Below, in pieces: positions 43,554 to 54,100 of a stretch of DNA of 64,000 bases. The stretch comes from Flavobacterium sp. Root935 (GTDB lineage: Bacteria; Bacteroidota; Bacteroidia; Flavobacteriales; Flavobacteriaceae): positions 156,971-220,970 of the forward strand of contig NZ_LMJL01000010.1 in assembly GCF_001429295.1 (NCBI RefSeq), written 5' to 3'. The notes below the pieces were generated by a model, which worked only from the letters and a program-made list of their open reading frames with translations, ran no database searches and was not told the DNA's origin. The translations under genes were made by a program, and so were the position numbers. Each line of letters begins with the position of its first letter. Position 1 is the stretch's first letter.

Positions 43554-44813
43554 ATGGAAACAGTTCAAGCAATAAAACAACGATTTGAGATTATTGGTAA
43601 TGATCCAAAATTAAATCGCGCCATCGAAAAAGCCATTCAGGTTGCTCCTACTGATATTTCGGTAATGGTGACTGGGGAAAGTGGTGTTGGTAAAGAAAAT
43701 ATTCCAAGGATTATTCATTCACTTTCACATAGAAAGCACGGAAAATATATTGCTGTAAACTGTGGAGCCATTCCAGAAGGAACAATTGACAGTGAACTTT
43801 TCGGGCACGAGAAAGGAGCTTTTACAGGCGCTACAAGTACGCGTGAAGGTTATTTTGAAGTAGCCGACGGCGGAACTATATTTCTAGATGAAGTTGGCGA
43901 ATTACCACTGACAACACAGGTAAGACTGCTGCGTGTTTTAGAAAATGGTGAATTCATAAAAGTGGGTTCATCTCAGGTTCAAAAAACAAATGTTCGTATT
44001 GTTGCAGCAACCAATGTGAATTTATTCAATGCTATTGAAAAGGGTAAATTCCGTGAAGATTTATACTATCGTTTGAGTACTGTCGAAATTACTTTACCTC
44101 CTTTGCGTGAAAGAAACGACGATATTCATTTGTTATTCAGAAAGTTTGTGGCCGATTTTGCTCACAAGTACAAAATGCCGCCTTTAAAATTAGACGATGA
44201 TGCTGTTCAATTATTACAAAAATTCAGATGGAGCGGTAACATTCGTCAGCTTCGAAATGTCGCTGAACAGATTTCTGTTTTAGAAACCAATCGTGACATT
44301 ACACTTGCAACTTTAAAATCGTATCTGCCTGCAGAAGGAAGCAATTTACCTTCTGTTATTAATGACAGTAAAAAAGAAAGTGACTTTAGTACCGAGCGAG
44401 ACATTTTATACAAAGTCCTTTTTGATATGAAAAGCGATTTAAACGACTTGAAAAAACTGACTTTGGAATTAATGAAAAACGGTACTTCTAAAGTACAAGA
44501 CATTAATCCGAATTTAATTCAGAAAATATACGGGAACCAGCAAAACGACAGCGAAATTGATTTTGAAGAAGAACCAAGAACAGCTGTTATGACTGCTCCT
44601 GCAGTTAGAGAAGAAAATTACCAAATTCCAGATGATAACTATTTGTTTGCCGAGACGATTGAAGAAGAAGAGATTCTGCGTTTGGAACAAAAAGAAATCG
44701 AAATGATCAAAAAATCATTAGAAAAAAACAAAGGAAAACGTAAAGCTGCGGCAGATGAATTAGGAATTTCTGAAAGGACTTTATACCGCAAAATCAAACA
44801 ATTTGATCTTTAA
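43554..44813 (+). CDS. Sigma-54-dependent transcriptional activator
   Basis: The 419-residue protein has an AAA+ core with Walker A GESGVGKE (41-48), GAFTGA (88-93, the sigma-54 contact loop), Walker B GGTIFLDE (106-113) and an arginine-rich sensor region. It has a short 20-residue N-terminus with no receiver or GAF domain, and a Fis-type helix-turn-helix at the end (RKAAADELGISERTLYRKI). It therefore should activate sigma-54 promoters without classic phospho-control. A long helical insertion (about residues 280-360) lies between core and HTH. Target genes are unknown; lptE follows closely. Confidence 0.93.
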   Translation: METVQAIKQRFEIIGNDPKLNRAIEKAIQVAPTDISVMVTGESGVGKENIPRIIHSLSHRKHGKYIAVNCGAIPEGTIDSELFGHEKGAFTGATSTREGYFEVADGGTIFLDEVGELPLTTQVRLLRVLENGEFIKVGSSQVQKTNVRIVAATNVNLFNAIEKGKFREDLYYRLSTVEITLPPLRERNDDIHLLFRKFVADFAHKYKMPPLKLDDDAVQLLQKFRWSGNIRQLRNVAEQISVLETNRDITLATLKSYLPAEGSNLPSVINDSKKESDFSTERDILYKVLFDMKSDLNDLKKLTLELMKNGTSKVQDINPNLIQKIYGNQQNDSEIDFEEEPRTAVMTAPAVREENYQIPDDNYLFAETIEEEEILRLEQKEIEMIKKSLEKNKGKRKAAADELGISERTLYRKIKQFDL

Positions 44814-44909
44814 TTTCTGCAAAGAAGTTAAGACTTGAAATTGTTTAAACGAAATGAATATCTTTGACCGAGCGTCAGCTGGATGGCGAAGAAATACTTA
44901 CAGATTAAA

Positions 44910-45416
44910 ATGAAACACTTAAAATATCTTTTACTATTATTAGTTGCATCAACTTTTAGCAGTTGTACTGTAAAATACAACTTTACTGGAACGGGAAAAA
45001 TTGATGCCAAAACCTTTCAGGTAAATTTCTTTCAAAATAATGCAGACTTGGTTGAACCTGGAATCGACAGGACTTTCACATTGGCCCTACAGGATTTGAT
45101 TATGAATCAGACCAACTTAAACTTAGTAAGTAATGGCGGAGATTTGAAGTACGAAGGAGAAATTACAGATTACCGAATAACTCCTATGACAGCAACTGCA
45201 GATCAGCAGGCAGCACAAAACCGTCTATCTATACGTATTAATGTAAGATTCTCTAATAAGAAGAAAGAAACAGATGATTTTGAAAAATCTTTTGAATTCT
45301 ATTATGATTTCCCAGGAAGAGATCTTCCAACGGGATCTGTTTTAAATGAAGCAATCAGAGTTATTTTTGAAAGAATTACGCAGGATATCTTTAATGAGTC
45401 ATTAGCTAAATGGTAA
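44910..45416 (+). CDS. lptE: LPS-assembly lipoprotein LptE-like
   Basis: The product is 168 residues from the ATG at 44910; the frame extends to a further upstream ATG at 44883 that gives a poor signal peptide start. The chosen start yields MKHLKYLLLLLVASTFSSC, a lipoprotein signal with its lipobox Cys19. The body (FQVNFFQNNADLVEPGIDRTFTLALQDLI, then a LSIRINVRFSN beta region) fits the Bacteroidota LptE family. LptE plugs the LptD barrel and helps LPS insertion at the outer membrane. It is the second gene after the sigma-54 activator and before a repeat/TPR gene. Confidence 0.85.
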   Translation: MKHLKYLLLLLVASTFSSCTVKYNFTGTGKIDAKTFQVNFFQNNADLVEPGIDRTFTLALQDLIMNQTNLNLVSNGGDLKYEGEITDYRITPMTATADQQAAQNRLSIRINVRFSNKKKETDDFEKSFEFYYDFPGRDLPTGSVLNEAIRVIFERITQDIFNESLAKW

Positions 45417-45501
45417 TTCTTTATTTATTTGTTGAAATCATTTAATTGATTTTAAAAACTAATAAAAAGTTAAACTAAAAAAACGATTAAACAAACAAAA
45501 A

Positions 45502-47184
45502 ATGAACGTTACTGATTATACCTACTTAATGAACAAACCGGAAGCTATTACTGAAAAGCAGGCGGACGCATTAGGAAGTGTTTTGAATGAATTTCCGTAT
45601 TTTCAAAGTGCGCGTGCACTGCGATTAAAAGGACTTTACAATCAAAACAGCTTTAAGTATAATTATGCATTGAAGGTTACGGCCGCTCATACTTCCGATC
45701 GTTCTGTTTTGTTTGATTTTATTACTTCTGAAGCTTTTACTTCTATTCAAAATGATTTCTACGAACAAAAACTTAGAGACCTTCTTGAAATTACTGTTTT
45801 TGACAGTGAGATAATTTCGCCAGAGCAAATTCAGAAAGCACTTGAGGTAAAAACAGACACTCTTGAACAATCTATTTTGAATTCTATTAAAGAATCAGAA
45901 ACACCTTCAATAGATCAATTTGTAAAAGTTGAAGAACCTTTAAAAATAGAGGAACCAATAAAATCTGAAGAAACCAAAAATATTCCAGAAATAGATCCGT
46001 CAATTTTTACTGCAATCAAAGAAGCTCAAACTGTAACTTTTGAAAAGCCAATAGAAATTGAAACACCAAAAGCTCTTCCAGAAATAGATCCTTCTATTTT
46101 TAGTGCGATCAAAGAGTCGCAGTCAATTACTTATGAAAAACCAGTAATTGAAGACGAAAATAAGATTGATACAATTGAAGATTCAACTTTAGATATTACA
46201 GAAGAAACTAAAACTCCGACTACAACAGAACCAACAAATATTGAAGTTCCTAAATTTGATCGTGTTGAAGATTCTATTTTAAGTTCAATAAGAGGAGCTG
46301 AAACTGCTTCTACACCTGAATCTGTAAAAGTTGAAGAGCCTAAAATTGATCCCGCAATTGAGCGTTCGATTTTAAATTCAATTAAAGAAGCTGAAGCTGC
46401 AACTTCTCAAGAACCGAAAACTGAAGAAGCAAAAATTGATATTATTGAAGAGCCAGTTTTAAATTCAGCTGAAGAAGAGGAAGATGATAGTGTCATCGAA
46501 GAAATGATAATTCCTGAATTTAAAATTAATCCCGTTGAACGATCAATTCTTTCTTCAATTAAGGAAGCTGAAACTGTAATTCCTGATGAAACTAAAGAAG
46601 AAATTCTGAAAGAAACTAAAGAGGAAATCACAGAACAAGTTCAAGAAGAAATTCCAGTAGCGACTGAAGAAGAAGTTCAAGAAGAGAGAACCGAAGCTGT
46701 AATAAATGCAGAAGAACATTTAGAAATTGGAAAACCTTTAGATTTTTCGCTTAACGAAAAACACTCTTTTCAAGAATGGCTTCAACTATCTAGAACAGAA
46801 CCAATTGATCGTTCAGACGAAGTTTCGGCAGATGAAGAAATTAAAAACACAACTGTTGAAACCAAAAAAGAAGAGCCGTCAATTAATGAAGAGAGACTAA
46901 AAAAAGCTGAAATTATCGATAAATTTATCGAAACCAATCCGAAAATCTCTCCAATTAAACCTGGAAACAGCGCGCCGGTGGTACAAATTGAAAGCAATAC
47001 CGAGGATAATTCGTATTTGATGACTGAGACTCTGGCTAGAGTTTATCTGGAACAAAAGAAATATACAAAAGCAATTCAAGCTTATGAAATATTAATTTTG
47101 AAATATCCAGAAAAAATTACTTTCTTTGCAGACCGCATATCGGATATAAAGATTTTACAACAAAATAACAATAACAATAATTAA
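45502..47184 (+). CDS. Repeat-rich protein with C-terminal TPR-like end
   Basis: The 560-residue protein has three parts. The first 130 residues are a helical domain starting YTYLMNKPEAITEKQADALG. The middle (about 135-390) is acidic with about six copies of a 7-9 residue motif SI(L/F)xSIKEAE separated by Glu/Pro/Thr-rich linkers. The end (about 500-560) has a TPR-like pair (ETLARVYLEQKKYTKAIQAYEILILKYPEK). It lies between lptE and secG and has no signal peptide. Its function is unknown; the short repeat may be a docking peptide for an envelope partner. Confidence 0.7.
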   Translation: MNVTDYTYLMNKPEAITEKQADALGSVLNEFPYFQSARALRLKGLYNQNSFKYNYALKVTAAHTSDRSVLFDFITSEAFTSIQNDFYEQKLRDLLEITVFDSEIISPEQIQKALEVKTDTLEQSILNSIKESETPSIDQFVKVEEPLKIEEPIKSEETKNIPEIDPSIFTAIKEAQTVTFEKPIEIETPKALPEIDPSIFSAIKESQSITYEKPVIEDENKIDTIEDSTLDITEETKTPTTTEPTNIEVPKFDRVEDSILSSIRGAETASTPESVKVEEPKIDPAIERSILNSIKEAEAATSQEPKTEEAKIDIIEEPVLNSAEEEEDDSVIEEMIIPEFKINPVERSILSSIKEAETVIPDETKEEILKETKEEITEQVQEEIPVATEEEVQEERTEAVINAEEHLEIGKPLDFSLNEKHSFQEWLQLSRTEPIDRSDEVSADEEIKNTTVETKKEEPSINEERLKKAEIIDKFIETNPKISPIKPGNSAPVVQIESNTEDNSYLMTETLARVYLEQKKYTKAIQAYEILILKYPEKITFFADRISDIKILQQNNNNNN

Positions 47185-47187
47185 GTA

Positions 47188-47529
47188 ATGAGCACATTTT
47201 CAATTTTTTTAGTTTTAATCACAATAGTTTGTTTTCTATTGATCGTAGTTATTATGGTACAAAACCCTAAAGGAGGCGGATTGTCTTCTACTATCAGCGG
47301 AACGCAGATGTTAGGCGGAGTACAAAAAACAACTGACTTTTTAGATAAAAGTACTTGGACTTTAGCTACTGTTTTAATTGTGTTAATTTTACTTTCTAGC
47401 TTAAGTTTCTCTGGATCTTTAAGCGACACTGATTCTAAAATCATTGATAAAACTGAAGCTCCTGCAAATACACCAGCAGTTCCAGCACAAGGAACTACTC
47501 CTGCTCCAGCAGCACCAGCAGCTAAATAA
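47188..47529 (+). CDS. secG: Preprotein translocase subunit SecG
   Basis: The 113-residue protein has two hydrophobic helices (about residues 3-23 and 54-72), with the loop motif VQNPKGGGLSSTISG between them, typical of SecG. A Pro/Ala-rich C-terminus ends it. SecG assists SecYE in protein export across the inner membrane. It starts 3 bases after the stop of the repeat/TPR gene, and a strong terminator follows. Confidence 0.93.
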   Translation: MSTFSIFLVLITIVCFLLIVVIMVQNPKGGGLSSTISGTQMLGGVQKTTDFLDKSTWTLATVLIVLILLSSLSFSGSLSDTDSKIIDKTEAPANTPAVPAQGTTPAPAAPAAK

Positions 47530-47550
47530 TTTCAGCTCGATATAAAATCT

Positions 47551-47582
47551 AATGCCAGCCTGTCAAAGCTGGCATTTTTTTT
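47551..47582 (+). terminator. Terminator after secG
   Basis: AATGCCAGC and GCTGGCATT pair around CTGTCAAA and are followed by eight T. It separates secG from groES. Confidence 0.9.
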
Positions 47583-47608
47583 AAGAAATAATGTCAGTTT
47601 TACCAGCA

Positions 47609-47623
47609 TGGCACAATTTCTGA
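47609..47623 (+). promoter_or_regulatory. Sigma-54-like candidate promoter before groES
   Basis: TGGCAC (47609-47614), then five bases and CTGA at 47620, resembles TGGCAC-N5-TTGC with mismatches in the -12 element. The groES ATG is 49 bases further. The pattern is weak, but a sigma-54 activator gene lies 4 kb upstream. Confidence 0.35.
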
Positions 47624-47671
47624 AAGTTCATAGAACATAAAAAATGTATAACTAATAATAATATAAAAATC

Positions 47672-47947
47672 ATGGCTTTAAACATTAAACCGCTTTCAGA
47701 CCGCGTACTTATTGAGCCTGTTGCAGCCGAAACGAAAACTGCCTCAGGTATTTTTATTCCAGATACTGCCAAAGAGAAACCACAAAAAGGAACTGTGGTT
47801 GCAGTAGGAAACGGATCTAAAGATCATACAATGACCGTAAAAGTTGGTGATACTGTTCTTTATGGCAAATATGCCGGAACTGAATTAAAATTAGAAGGCA
47901 CTGATTATCTAATCATGCGTGAAGATGATATTCTGGCGATAATTTAA
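47672..47947 (+). CDS. groES: Co-chaperonin GroES
   Basis: The 91-residue protein has the GroES form: [29 protein letters not shown] with the mobile loop, [27 protein letters not shown] at the end. It caps the GroEL ring. The length is standard. It is separated from groEL by an inserted 118-residue four-helix-bundle gene, which is unusual. Confidence 0.97.
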   Translation: MALNIKPLSDRVLIEPVAAETKTASGIFIPDTAKEKPQKGTVVAVGNGSKDHTMTVKVGDTVLYGKYAGTELKLEGTDYLIMREDDILAII

Positions 47948-47948
47948 T

Positions 47949-48028
47949 TGCTGTAAGCTTTAAGCCGTAAGCTATAGGCTTCACCAAAAGCTTAAAGCCT
48001 ATTGCATAAAGCATAAAGCCAAAAAAGA
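47949..48028. repeat. Left repeat flank of the IVP-like cassette
   Basis: The flank has GCTGTAAGCT (47950-47959), TAAGC and TAAAGC heptad-like units and GCTATAGGCTT. Similar units lie on the other side of the IVP-like gene: GCTGTAAGCT at 48386-48395 and TAAAGCCT repeats. Confidence 0.6.
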
Positions 48029-48385
48029 ATGAGAGATTTTAAGAAATATGATATTTGGCAGCTAAGTCATTCTTTAACTTTAGAAATCTATAAAATTACT
48101 TCTCTTTTTCCAAAAGAAGAATTATACGGATTAACAAGTCAGATCAGAAGGGCTTCTTCATCAATTCCAACTAATATTAGCGAAGGATGCGGAAGAAATA
48201 GCGACAAAGAATTCAATCAATTTCTCAACATCGCTTTAGGCTCTGCCAATGAAACAGAATATTTTGTGATTTTAGCTAAAGATTTGCAATATCTTAATAA
48301 TGAAATTGCTCAAGATCAAATAGAAAAAATCAATAGCATTAAAAGCAAAATTTACAAATTAAAACAAGTATTAGTAAAGCAATAG
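48029..48385 (+). CDS. Four-helix-bundle protein (23S rRNA intervening-sequence type)
   Basis: The 118-residue protein fits the IVP/S23 family: YDIWQLSHSLTLEIYKIT (helix 1), LYGLTSQIRRASSSIPTNISEGCGR (the hallmark region), FNQFLNIALGSANETEYFVILAKDL and a last Lys-rich helix. Such genes sit in mobile spots, sometimes within 23S rRNA, and their function is unclear. Here it lies between groES and groEL with repeats on both sides, so it is probably a cassette that inserted into the groESL operon. Confidence 0.88.
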   Translation: MRDFKKYDIWQLSHSLTLEIYKITSLFPKEELYGLTSQIRRASSSIPTNISEGCGRNSDKEFNQFLNIALGSANETEYFVILAKDLQYLNNEIAQDQIEKINSIKSKIYKLKQVLVKQ

Positions 48386-50145
<1,760 letters not shown>

Positions 50146-50165
50146 TCGTTCTTTTCTTAAAACTT

Positions 50166-50197
50166 AAAACGCCGGATATTAATCTGGCGTTTTTTTT
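50166..50197 (+). terminator. Terminator after groEL
   Basis: AACGCCGGAT and ATCTGGCGTT form the stem with a short AT loop and are followed by eight T. Confidence 0.9.
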
Positions 50198-50416
50198 GTT
50201 TTTATTTGCCACGAATTACACGATTTTCCACGAATAATTTTTTCTAAATCTTGCCATTTTTTTTTAGCCACAGATTAAAGGATTAAAAAAGATTATAATC
50301 TGTGAAAATCATTTTAATGTGTGGCAACTTTCTTCTAAACAAAGCATTCTTAAAATTTGCGGCAAACATTTCCGTTAGTTTAACATTCTCTTTTTCTTTA
50401 AAAAATCTGTTATTTC

Positions 50417-50424
50417 TACCTTTG
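50417..50424 (+). promoter_or_regulatory. -7 element (TACCTTTG) before the nucleotide pyrophosphatase gene
   Basis: TACCTTTG matches TAnnTTTG and lies 22 bases before the ATG at 50447. No clear TTG at -33 was found. Confidence 0.5.
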
Positions 50425-50446
50425 CAGTTCTATTTAAAATTGCAAA

Positions 50447-51646
50447 ATGAGAAAATTTACAACTCACCTTTTATCTTTCACATTCTTATTTCTTACTACT
50501 CTTTCACATTCCCAAACCAATAAAGATGCTTATGTTGTTTTAGTTTCTATGGATGGTTTTCGGTGGGATTATGGTAAACAATTCAATCTTCCGAATCTTA
50601 AACAAATTTCAAAAGAGGGCGTTCATGCAAAATCTATGAAACCTTCTTATCCAACAAAAACTTTCCCTAATCATTATACTATAGTGACAGGACTTTATCC
50701 AGATCATCACGGAATTATTAATAATGTTTTTTATGATGCCTCTTTAAACGAATCATTTTCTTTATCAAGCAATGCAAAAAATGATTCCCGATTTTATGGC
50801 GGCAATCCGATTTGGAATTTGGCTGAACAGCAAGGCGTAAAAACGGCTTCTTTTTTCTGGCCGGGCTCTGATATAGATAATAGAAATCCGAGTTATTTTA
50901 AAAATTACAATGGTAAAATTCCGTATGAAGCTAGAATTGATACGGTTATGAAATGGCTGCAACTACCAGAAAAACAAAGACCACATCTTGTAACTTTGTA
51001 TTTTGACGAGCCTGACCACAGCGGACATAATTTTGGCCCAAATTCGCCTGAAACCAAAAAAGCAGTTATTAAAATGGACTCTATTATGGGGGAATTATCG
51101 CGAAAATTGGATCAACTGCCAATTGGAAAACAAATCAATTTAATTATTGTTTCAGACCACGGAATGGCCAATATCAGCAATGATAAAAAAGTGGCTGTTT
51201 TGGATTATTTAAAACCAGAATGGCTTGGCTACAAAGATGTTATTAACCCAATTATGAGTTTACAGGCAAAAGCTGGATTTCAGGATTCGATTTATAATGC
51301 TTTAAAGAAAGTTCCACATATTAAATTCTGGAAATCAACCGAAGTTCCAAAGAGACTTCATTACGGCACTAATGCGCGTGTACATGATTTCGTTATTGAA
51401 GCCGAAAAAGGATATAGCTTAGTCAGTAAAGAAAGTACGCATATAAAAGGCGGAACGCATGGTTATGATAACAATGAAAAAGATATGCATGCTATTTTTT
51501 ATGCAAAAGGTCCTGCTTTTAAAATAGATAAAACAGTCAAAACTTTCCCGAATGTTTCTGTTTACCCGCTAATTGCCCATATTCTAGGTTTACAAATTGG
51601 AGAGATTGATGGAAAACTGAGTGATGTAAAATCGATGCTTCGTTAA
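50447..51646 (+). CDS. Nucleotide pyrophosphatase/phosphodiesterase (NPP, alkaline-phosphatase fold)
   Basis: The 399-residue protein has a signal peptide (residues 1-22, ending THLLSFTFLF...SHSQ) and the NPP core: VLVSMDGFRWDYG with its metal Asp, PSYPTKTFPNHYTIVTGLYPDHHG (Thr nucleophile), YFDEPDHSGHNFGP, IIVSDHGMAN and the late His in HGYDNNEKDMHAIF. It hydrolyses phosphodiester or pyrophosphate bonds of extracellular nucleotides in the periplasm or outside. Its stop lies within a large inverted repeat shared with the convergent SDR gene. Confidence 0.9.
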   Translation: MRKFTTHLLSFTFLFLTTLSHSQTNKDAYVVLVSMDGFRWDYGKQFNLPNLKQISKEGVHAKSMKPSYPTKTFPNHYTIVTGLYPDHHGIINNVFYDASLNESFSLSSNAKNDSRFYGGNPIWNLAEQQGVKTASFFWPGSDIDNRNPSYFKNYNGKIPYEARIDTVMKWLQLPEKQRPHLVTLYFDEPDHSGHNFGPNSPETKKAVIKMDSIMGELSRKLDQLPIGKQINLIIVSDHGMANISNDKKVAVLDYLKPEWLGYKDVINPIMSLQAKAGFQDSIYNALKKVPHIKFWKSTEVPKRLHYGTNARVHDFVIEAEKGYSLVSKESTHIKGGTHGYDNNEKDMHAIFYAKGPAFKIDKTVKTFPNVSVYPLIAHILGLQIGEIDGKLSDVKSMLR

Positions 51647-51902
51647 TTAGATAATGTGGCAATTAGAAAATTTGATAATTAGAAAATGAATTAAATGTCA
51701 CCCTGAGCGAAGTCGAAAGGCATTCCAATTGGCACGCGGGCTTCTCCCGAAGTTTCGGGACGCTCAGCCTGACAGTTTATAAACACAACAAACCCGACAG
51801 GTTTTAAAAACCTGTCGGGTTTGTTATATTCAGAGAAGACTCACGTAAGCGTCAACAGTAAAATCATTTTCTAATTATCCAAATTGACAAATTATCTAAT
51901 TA
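51643..51902. repeat. Composite inverted-repeat element between convergent genes
   Basis: Left arm TTAATTAGATAATG...TTTGATAATTAGAAAATGA (51643-51690) pairs with the right arm (51862-51902), and the stop codons of both genes lie in the arms. Inside lie CACCCTGAGCGAAGTCGAAAGG, CTTCTCCCGAAGTTTCGGGACGCTCAGCCTGACA, and the palindrome ACCCGACAGGTTTTAAAAACCTGTCGGGT (51796-51824 region) that recurs near 53950. It acts as a bidirectional terminator and is built from dispersed repeats. Confidence 0.65.
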
Positions 51903-52739
51903 AAAATTAGTCCCAACTGAAACCTCTTTCCATTTACCCAATTCATCTTGGACACTTGCAATTTTCTGATTTGCCATATTAAAAGCATCTTCTCCTAAGA
52001 ATAAATGCAACGGCGGATTTTCATCTTGGCTCACTTTAATTAATGCATCGGCTAATTTTTCTGGATCTCCTGGCTGATTTTCGTTGATGCTCTCTTTGTG
52101 AGCATTTTCAGATTGTCTAACTTCTTTGTAAGCCGCAATCGGATTTTCTGGCAATAACAGAGAACTATCTTTTAAGAAATCTGTTCTAAAATAACCTGGA
52201 TAAACAATTGTTGCATGAACTCCGAACTCTTTTACCTCAGCAGATAACGATTCTGTTAAACCTGCAACGGCAAATTTTGTAGAACAGTAAATTCCCCAGC
52301 CTGGAAAATTCCCAACATAACCTCCAACAGAAGAAATATTAAAAATATGTCCTGATTTGTTAGCACGAAGAATCGGCATTGTATTTCTAATTACATTCAA
52401 TAATCCGAAAACATTTACCTCGAAATTTTTTCTAGATTCCGCATCTGTTAATTCTTCCAAAGCTCCCAATAAACCATAACCCGCATTATTCACTAAAACA
52501 TCGATTGTTTTAAAATGACTTATAGTTTTTTCAATAGCATTTTTAACGCTTTTTTCATCAACCAAATCCATTTCTAAAGGAAGAAAGTTTTCAGATGTAT
52601 TTCCTAATACTTTCATCAAAGCCTCTTCACTTCTAGAAGTTGCAGCAACTTTAAAACCTTCTGCTAATAATTTTTTAGCTAATTCTAATCCAAGTCCTTT
52701 TGAAGCACCTGTGATAAACCAAACTTTGTTATTTTCCAT
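51900..52739 (-). CDS. Short-chain dehydrogenase/reductase
   Basis: The 279-residue protein has the classical SDR features: cofactor motif TGASKGLGLE (residues 10-19), NNAGYG (about 86-91), catalytic Ser in ISSVGG and the YCSTK active-site motif near 150. NAD(P)H-dependent reduction or oxidation is expected; the substrate is unknown. A TAACTTTG promoter on the minus strand at 52771-52778 suggests it can be expressed alone, although an AraC regulator gene lies upstream on the same strand and probably controls it. Confidence 0.9.
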   Translation of the reverse strand: MENNKVWFITGASKGLGLELAKKLLAEGFKVAATSRSEEALMKVLGNTSENFLPLEMDLVDEKSVKNAIEKTISHFKTIDVLVNNAGYGLLGALEELTDAESRKNFEVNVFGLLNVIRNTMPILRANKSGHIFNISSVGGYVGNFPGWGIYCSTKFAVAGLTESLSAEVKEFGVHATIVYPGYFRTDFLKDSSLLLPENPIAAYKEVRQSENAHKESINENQPGDPEKLADALIKVSQDENPPLHLFLGEDAFNMANQKIASVQDELGKWKEVSVGTNF

Positions 52740-52770
52740 GATTTTAATTTTTTACGTTTTAATTACAGGA

Positions 52771-52797
52771 CAAAGTTATGAGCGAAGTGCTTCTCAA
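52771..52797 (-). promoter_or_regulatory. Promoter of the SDR gene
   Basis: On the minus strand TTG (52797-52795) and TAACTTTG (52778-52771) are 16 bases apart. The SDR start codon is 32 bases downstream of the -7 element. Confidence 0.5.
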
Positions 52798-52830
52798 ACA
52801 TTAAAAGAATCAAACCAGAAATTGCAAAAA

Positions 52831-53739
52831 TCAAACAATTTCTACTTGACGATAGTTTTTTGGTGAAACCTGAACATTTTTTTTGAAGAAATTAATAAAA
52901 TGAGATGATTCTTCGAATCCCAAACACCATGCAATTTCGCTAATATTCCAGTTGGTTTGTTTCAATAAAATCATTGCTTCCTGAACAATTCTTTCTGAAA
53001 TAATCTGAGAAGTTGTTTTTCCAGTTGTTTCTTTTAAAGATTTATTCAAATGATTAATATGCACATTTAACTGATTCGCAAATTCAGAAGGCGAACGGAA
53101 ATTGATTTGCTGCGTAATAGATTCAATTGGAAACTGACGCTCTAATAATTCTAAAAACAAAGATGAAATTCGGATAGTCGCATTCGATTTACTGTATAAT
53201 GAAGTAGTTACAGTCTGCGTTTTGAGTGCCAAATGAATAATCTCAAAAACTAGATTTCGAAGAATATCATATTTAAAAGCATAATCAGAATTAATTTCAT
53301 CGAACATTCTTAAATAGATGGCTTTAAGAGATTCTGCTAATTCTGTTGAAACTGGAACTACGGGATTTCCGCCAGGCTGAAATAATGGATATTCTTTTAA
53401 ATTGCCAAATTGACTAAAAAATGCATCTGTAAAAATGCAGAAAAATCCAGTTTGATTCTCATCTATATGTTCCCAGCTGTATGGAATCTGCGGATTTGCA
53501 AAAAATAAAGCCTGATCTTCAATGACTGCTGTTTTATCTGCATAATGAACTTTGTTTTTACCAATAATCAAACTTATTTTATAAAAGTCTTTTCGGGTAT
53601 AAGGCAAAGGATTACAAGTACTTCCAACATAATCATCCAATTTAAAAACATTAAAATGTCCCATTTCTTTTTTAAGATTCTCGGGCATTCCTTTTATTTT
53701 AATTGTATAAAAATCTTCTAGTGTTTCTGTCAGTTTCAT
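52831..53739 (-). CDS. AraC-family transcriptional regulator
   Basis: The 302-residue protein has a cupin-like sensing N-terminus (residues about 25-140, GKNKVHYADKTAVIEDQALFFANPQIPYSWEH) and a C-terminal pair of helix-turn-helix motifs: SPSEFANQLNVHINHLNKSLKE, then WNISEIAWCLGFEESSHFINFFKKNVQVSPKNYR. It likely binds DNA upstream of the SDR gene 91 bases downstream and responds to a small organic effector. The effector cannot be read from sequence. Confidence 0.9.
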   Translation of the reverse strand: MKLTETLEDFYTIKIKGMPENLKKEMGHFNVFKLDDYVGSTCNPLPYTRKDFYKISLIIGKNKVHYADKTAVIEDQALFFANPQIPYSWEHIDENQTGFFCIFTDAFFSQFGNLKEYPLFQPGGNPVVPVSTELAESLKAIYLRMFDEINSDYAFKYDILRNLVFEIIHLALKTQTVTTSLYSKSNATIRISSLFLELLERQFPIESITQQINFRSPSEFANQLNVHINHLNKSLKETTGKTTSQIISERIVQEAMILLKQTNWNISEIAWCLGFEESSHFINFFKKNVQVSPKNYRQVEIV

Positions 53740-53774
53740 TTTGTAAAGTTACAAAAATCAAATTATTTTAATTA

Positions 53775-54050
53775 GAAATTTTGTCAATTAGAAAATTAGA
53801 TAATTGGTGTGTGGCTTCTCCAGAAGTTTCAGCACGCTCAGCCTGACAAACTTAACACATTACAAAAATTTTAATCATAATCCAATTACATCTGTAGAGA
53901 CGCACCGCAGTGCGTCTTATGCGCAGAAACAACGCAACAATATAACGCAAGAAACCCGACAGGTTTTAAAAACCTGTCGGGTTTAACCTATGATAAGAAG
54001 CGATTTACAAACAGTAAGCAGACGCACTGCAGTGCGTCTCTACAGAAAAT
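53775..54050. repeat. Cluster of dispersed intergenic repeats
   Basis: The region holds a GTCAATTAGAAAATTAGATAATTGG copy (53784-53801 region), a CTTCTCCAGAAGTTTCAGCACGCTCAGCCTGACA copy near 53814-53848, the palindrome AAACCCGACAGG...CCTGTCGGGTTT (53951-53984), and GACGCACCGCAGTGCGTCT near 53899 inverted against GACGCACTGCAGTGCGTCT near 54021. The first three also occur between 51643 and 51902. No gene is seen in this 361-base gap. Confidence 0.6.
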
Positions 54051-54100
54051 TGGATCGCAACATTAAAAATTCACCATTAACAATTCACAATTCACAATTA

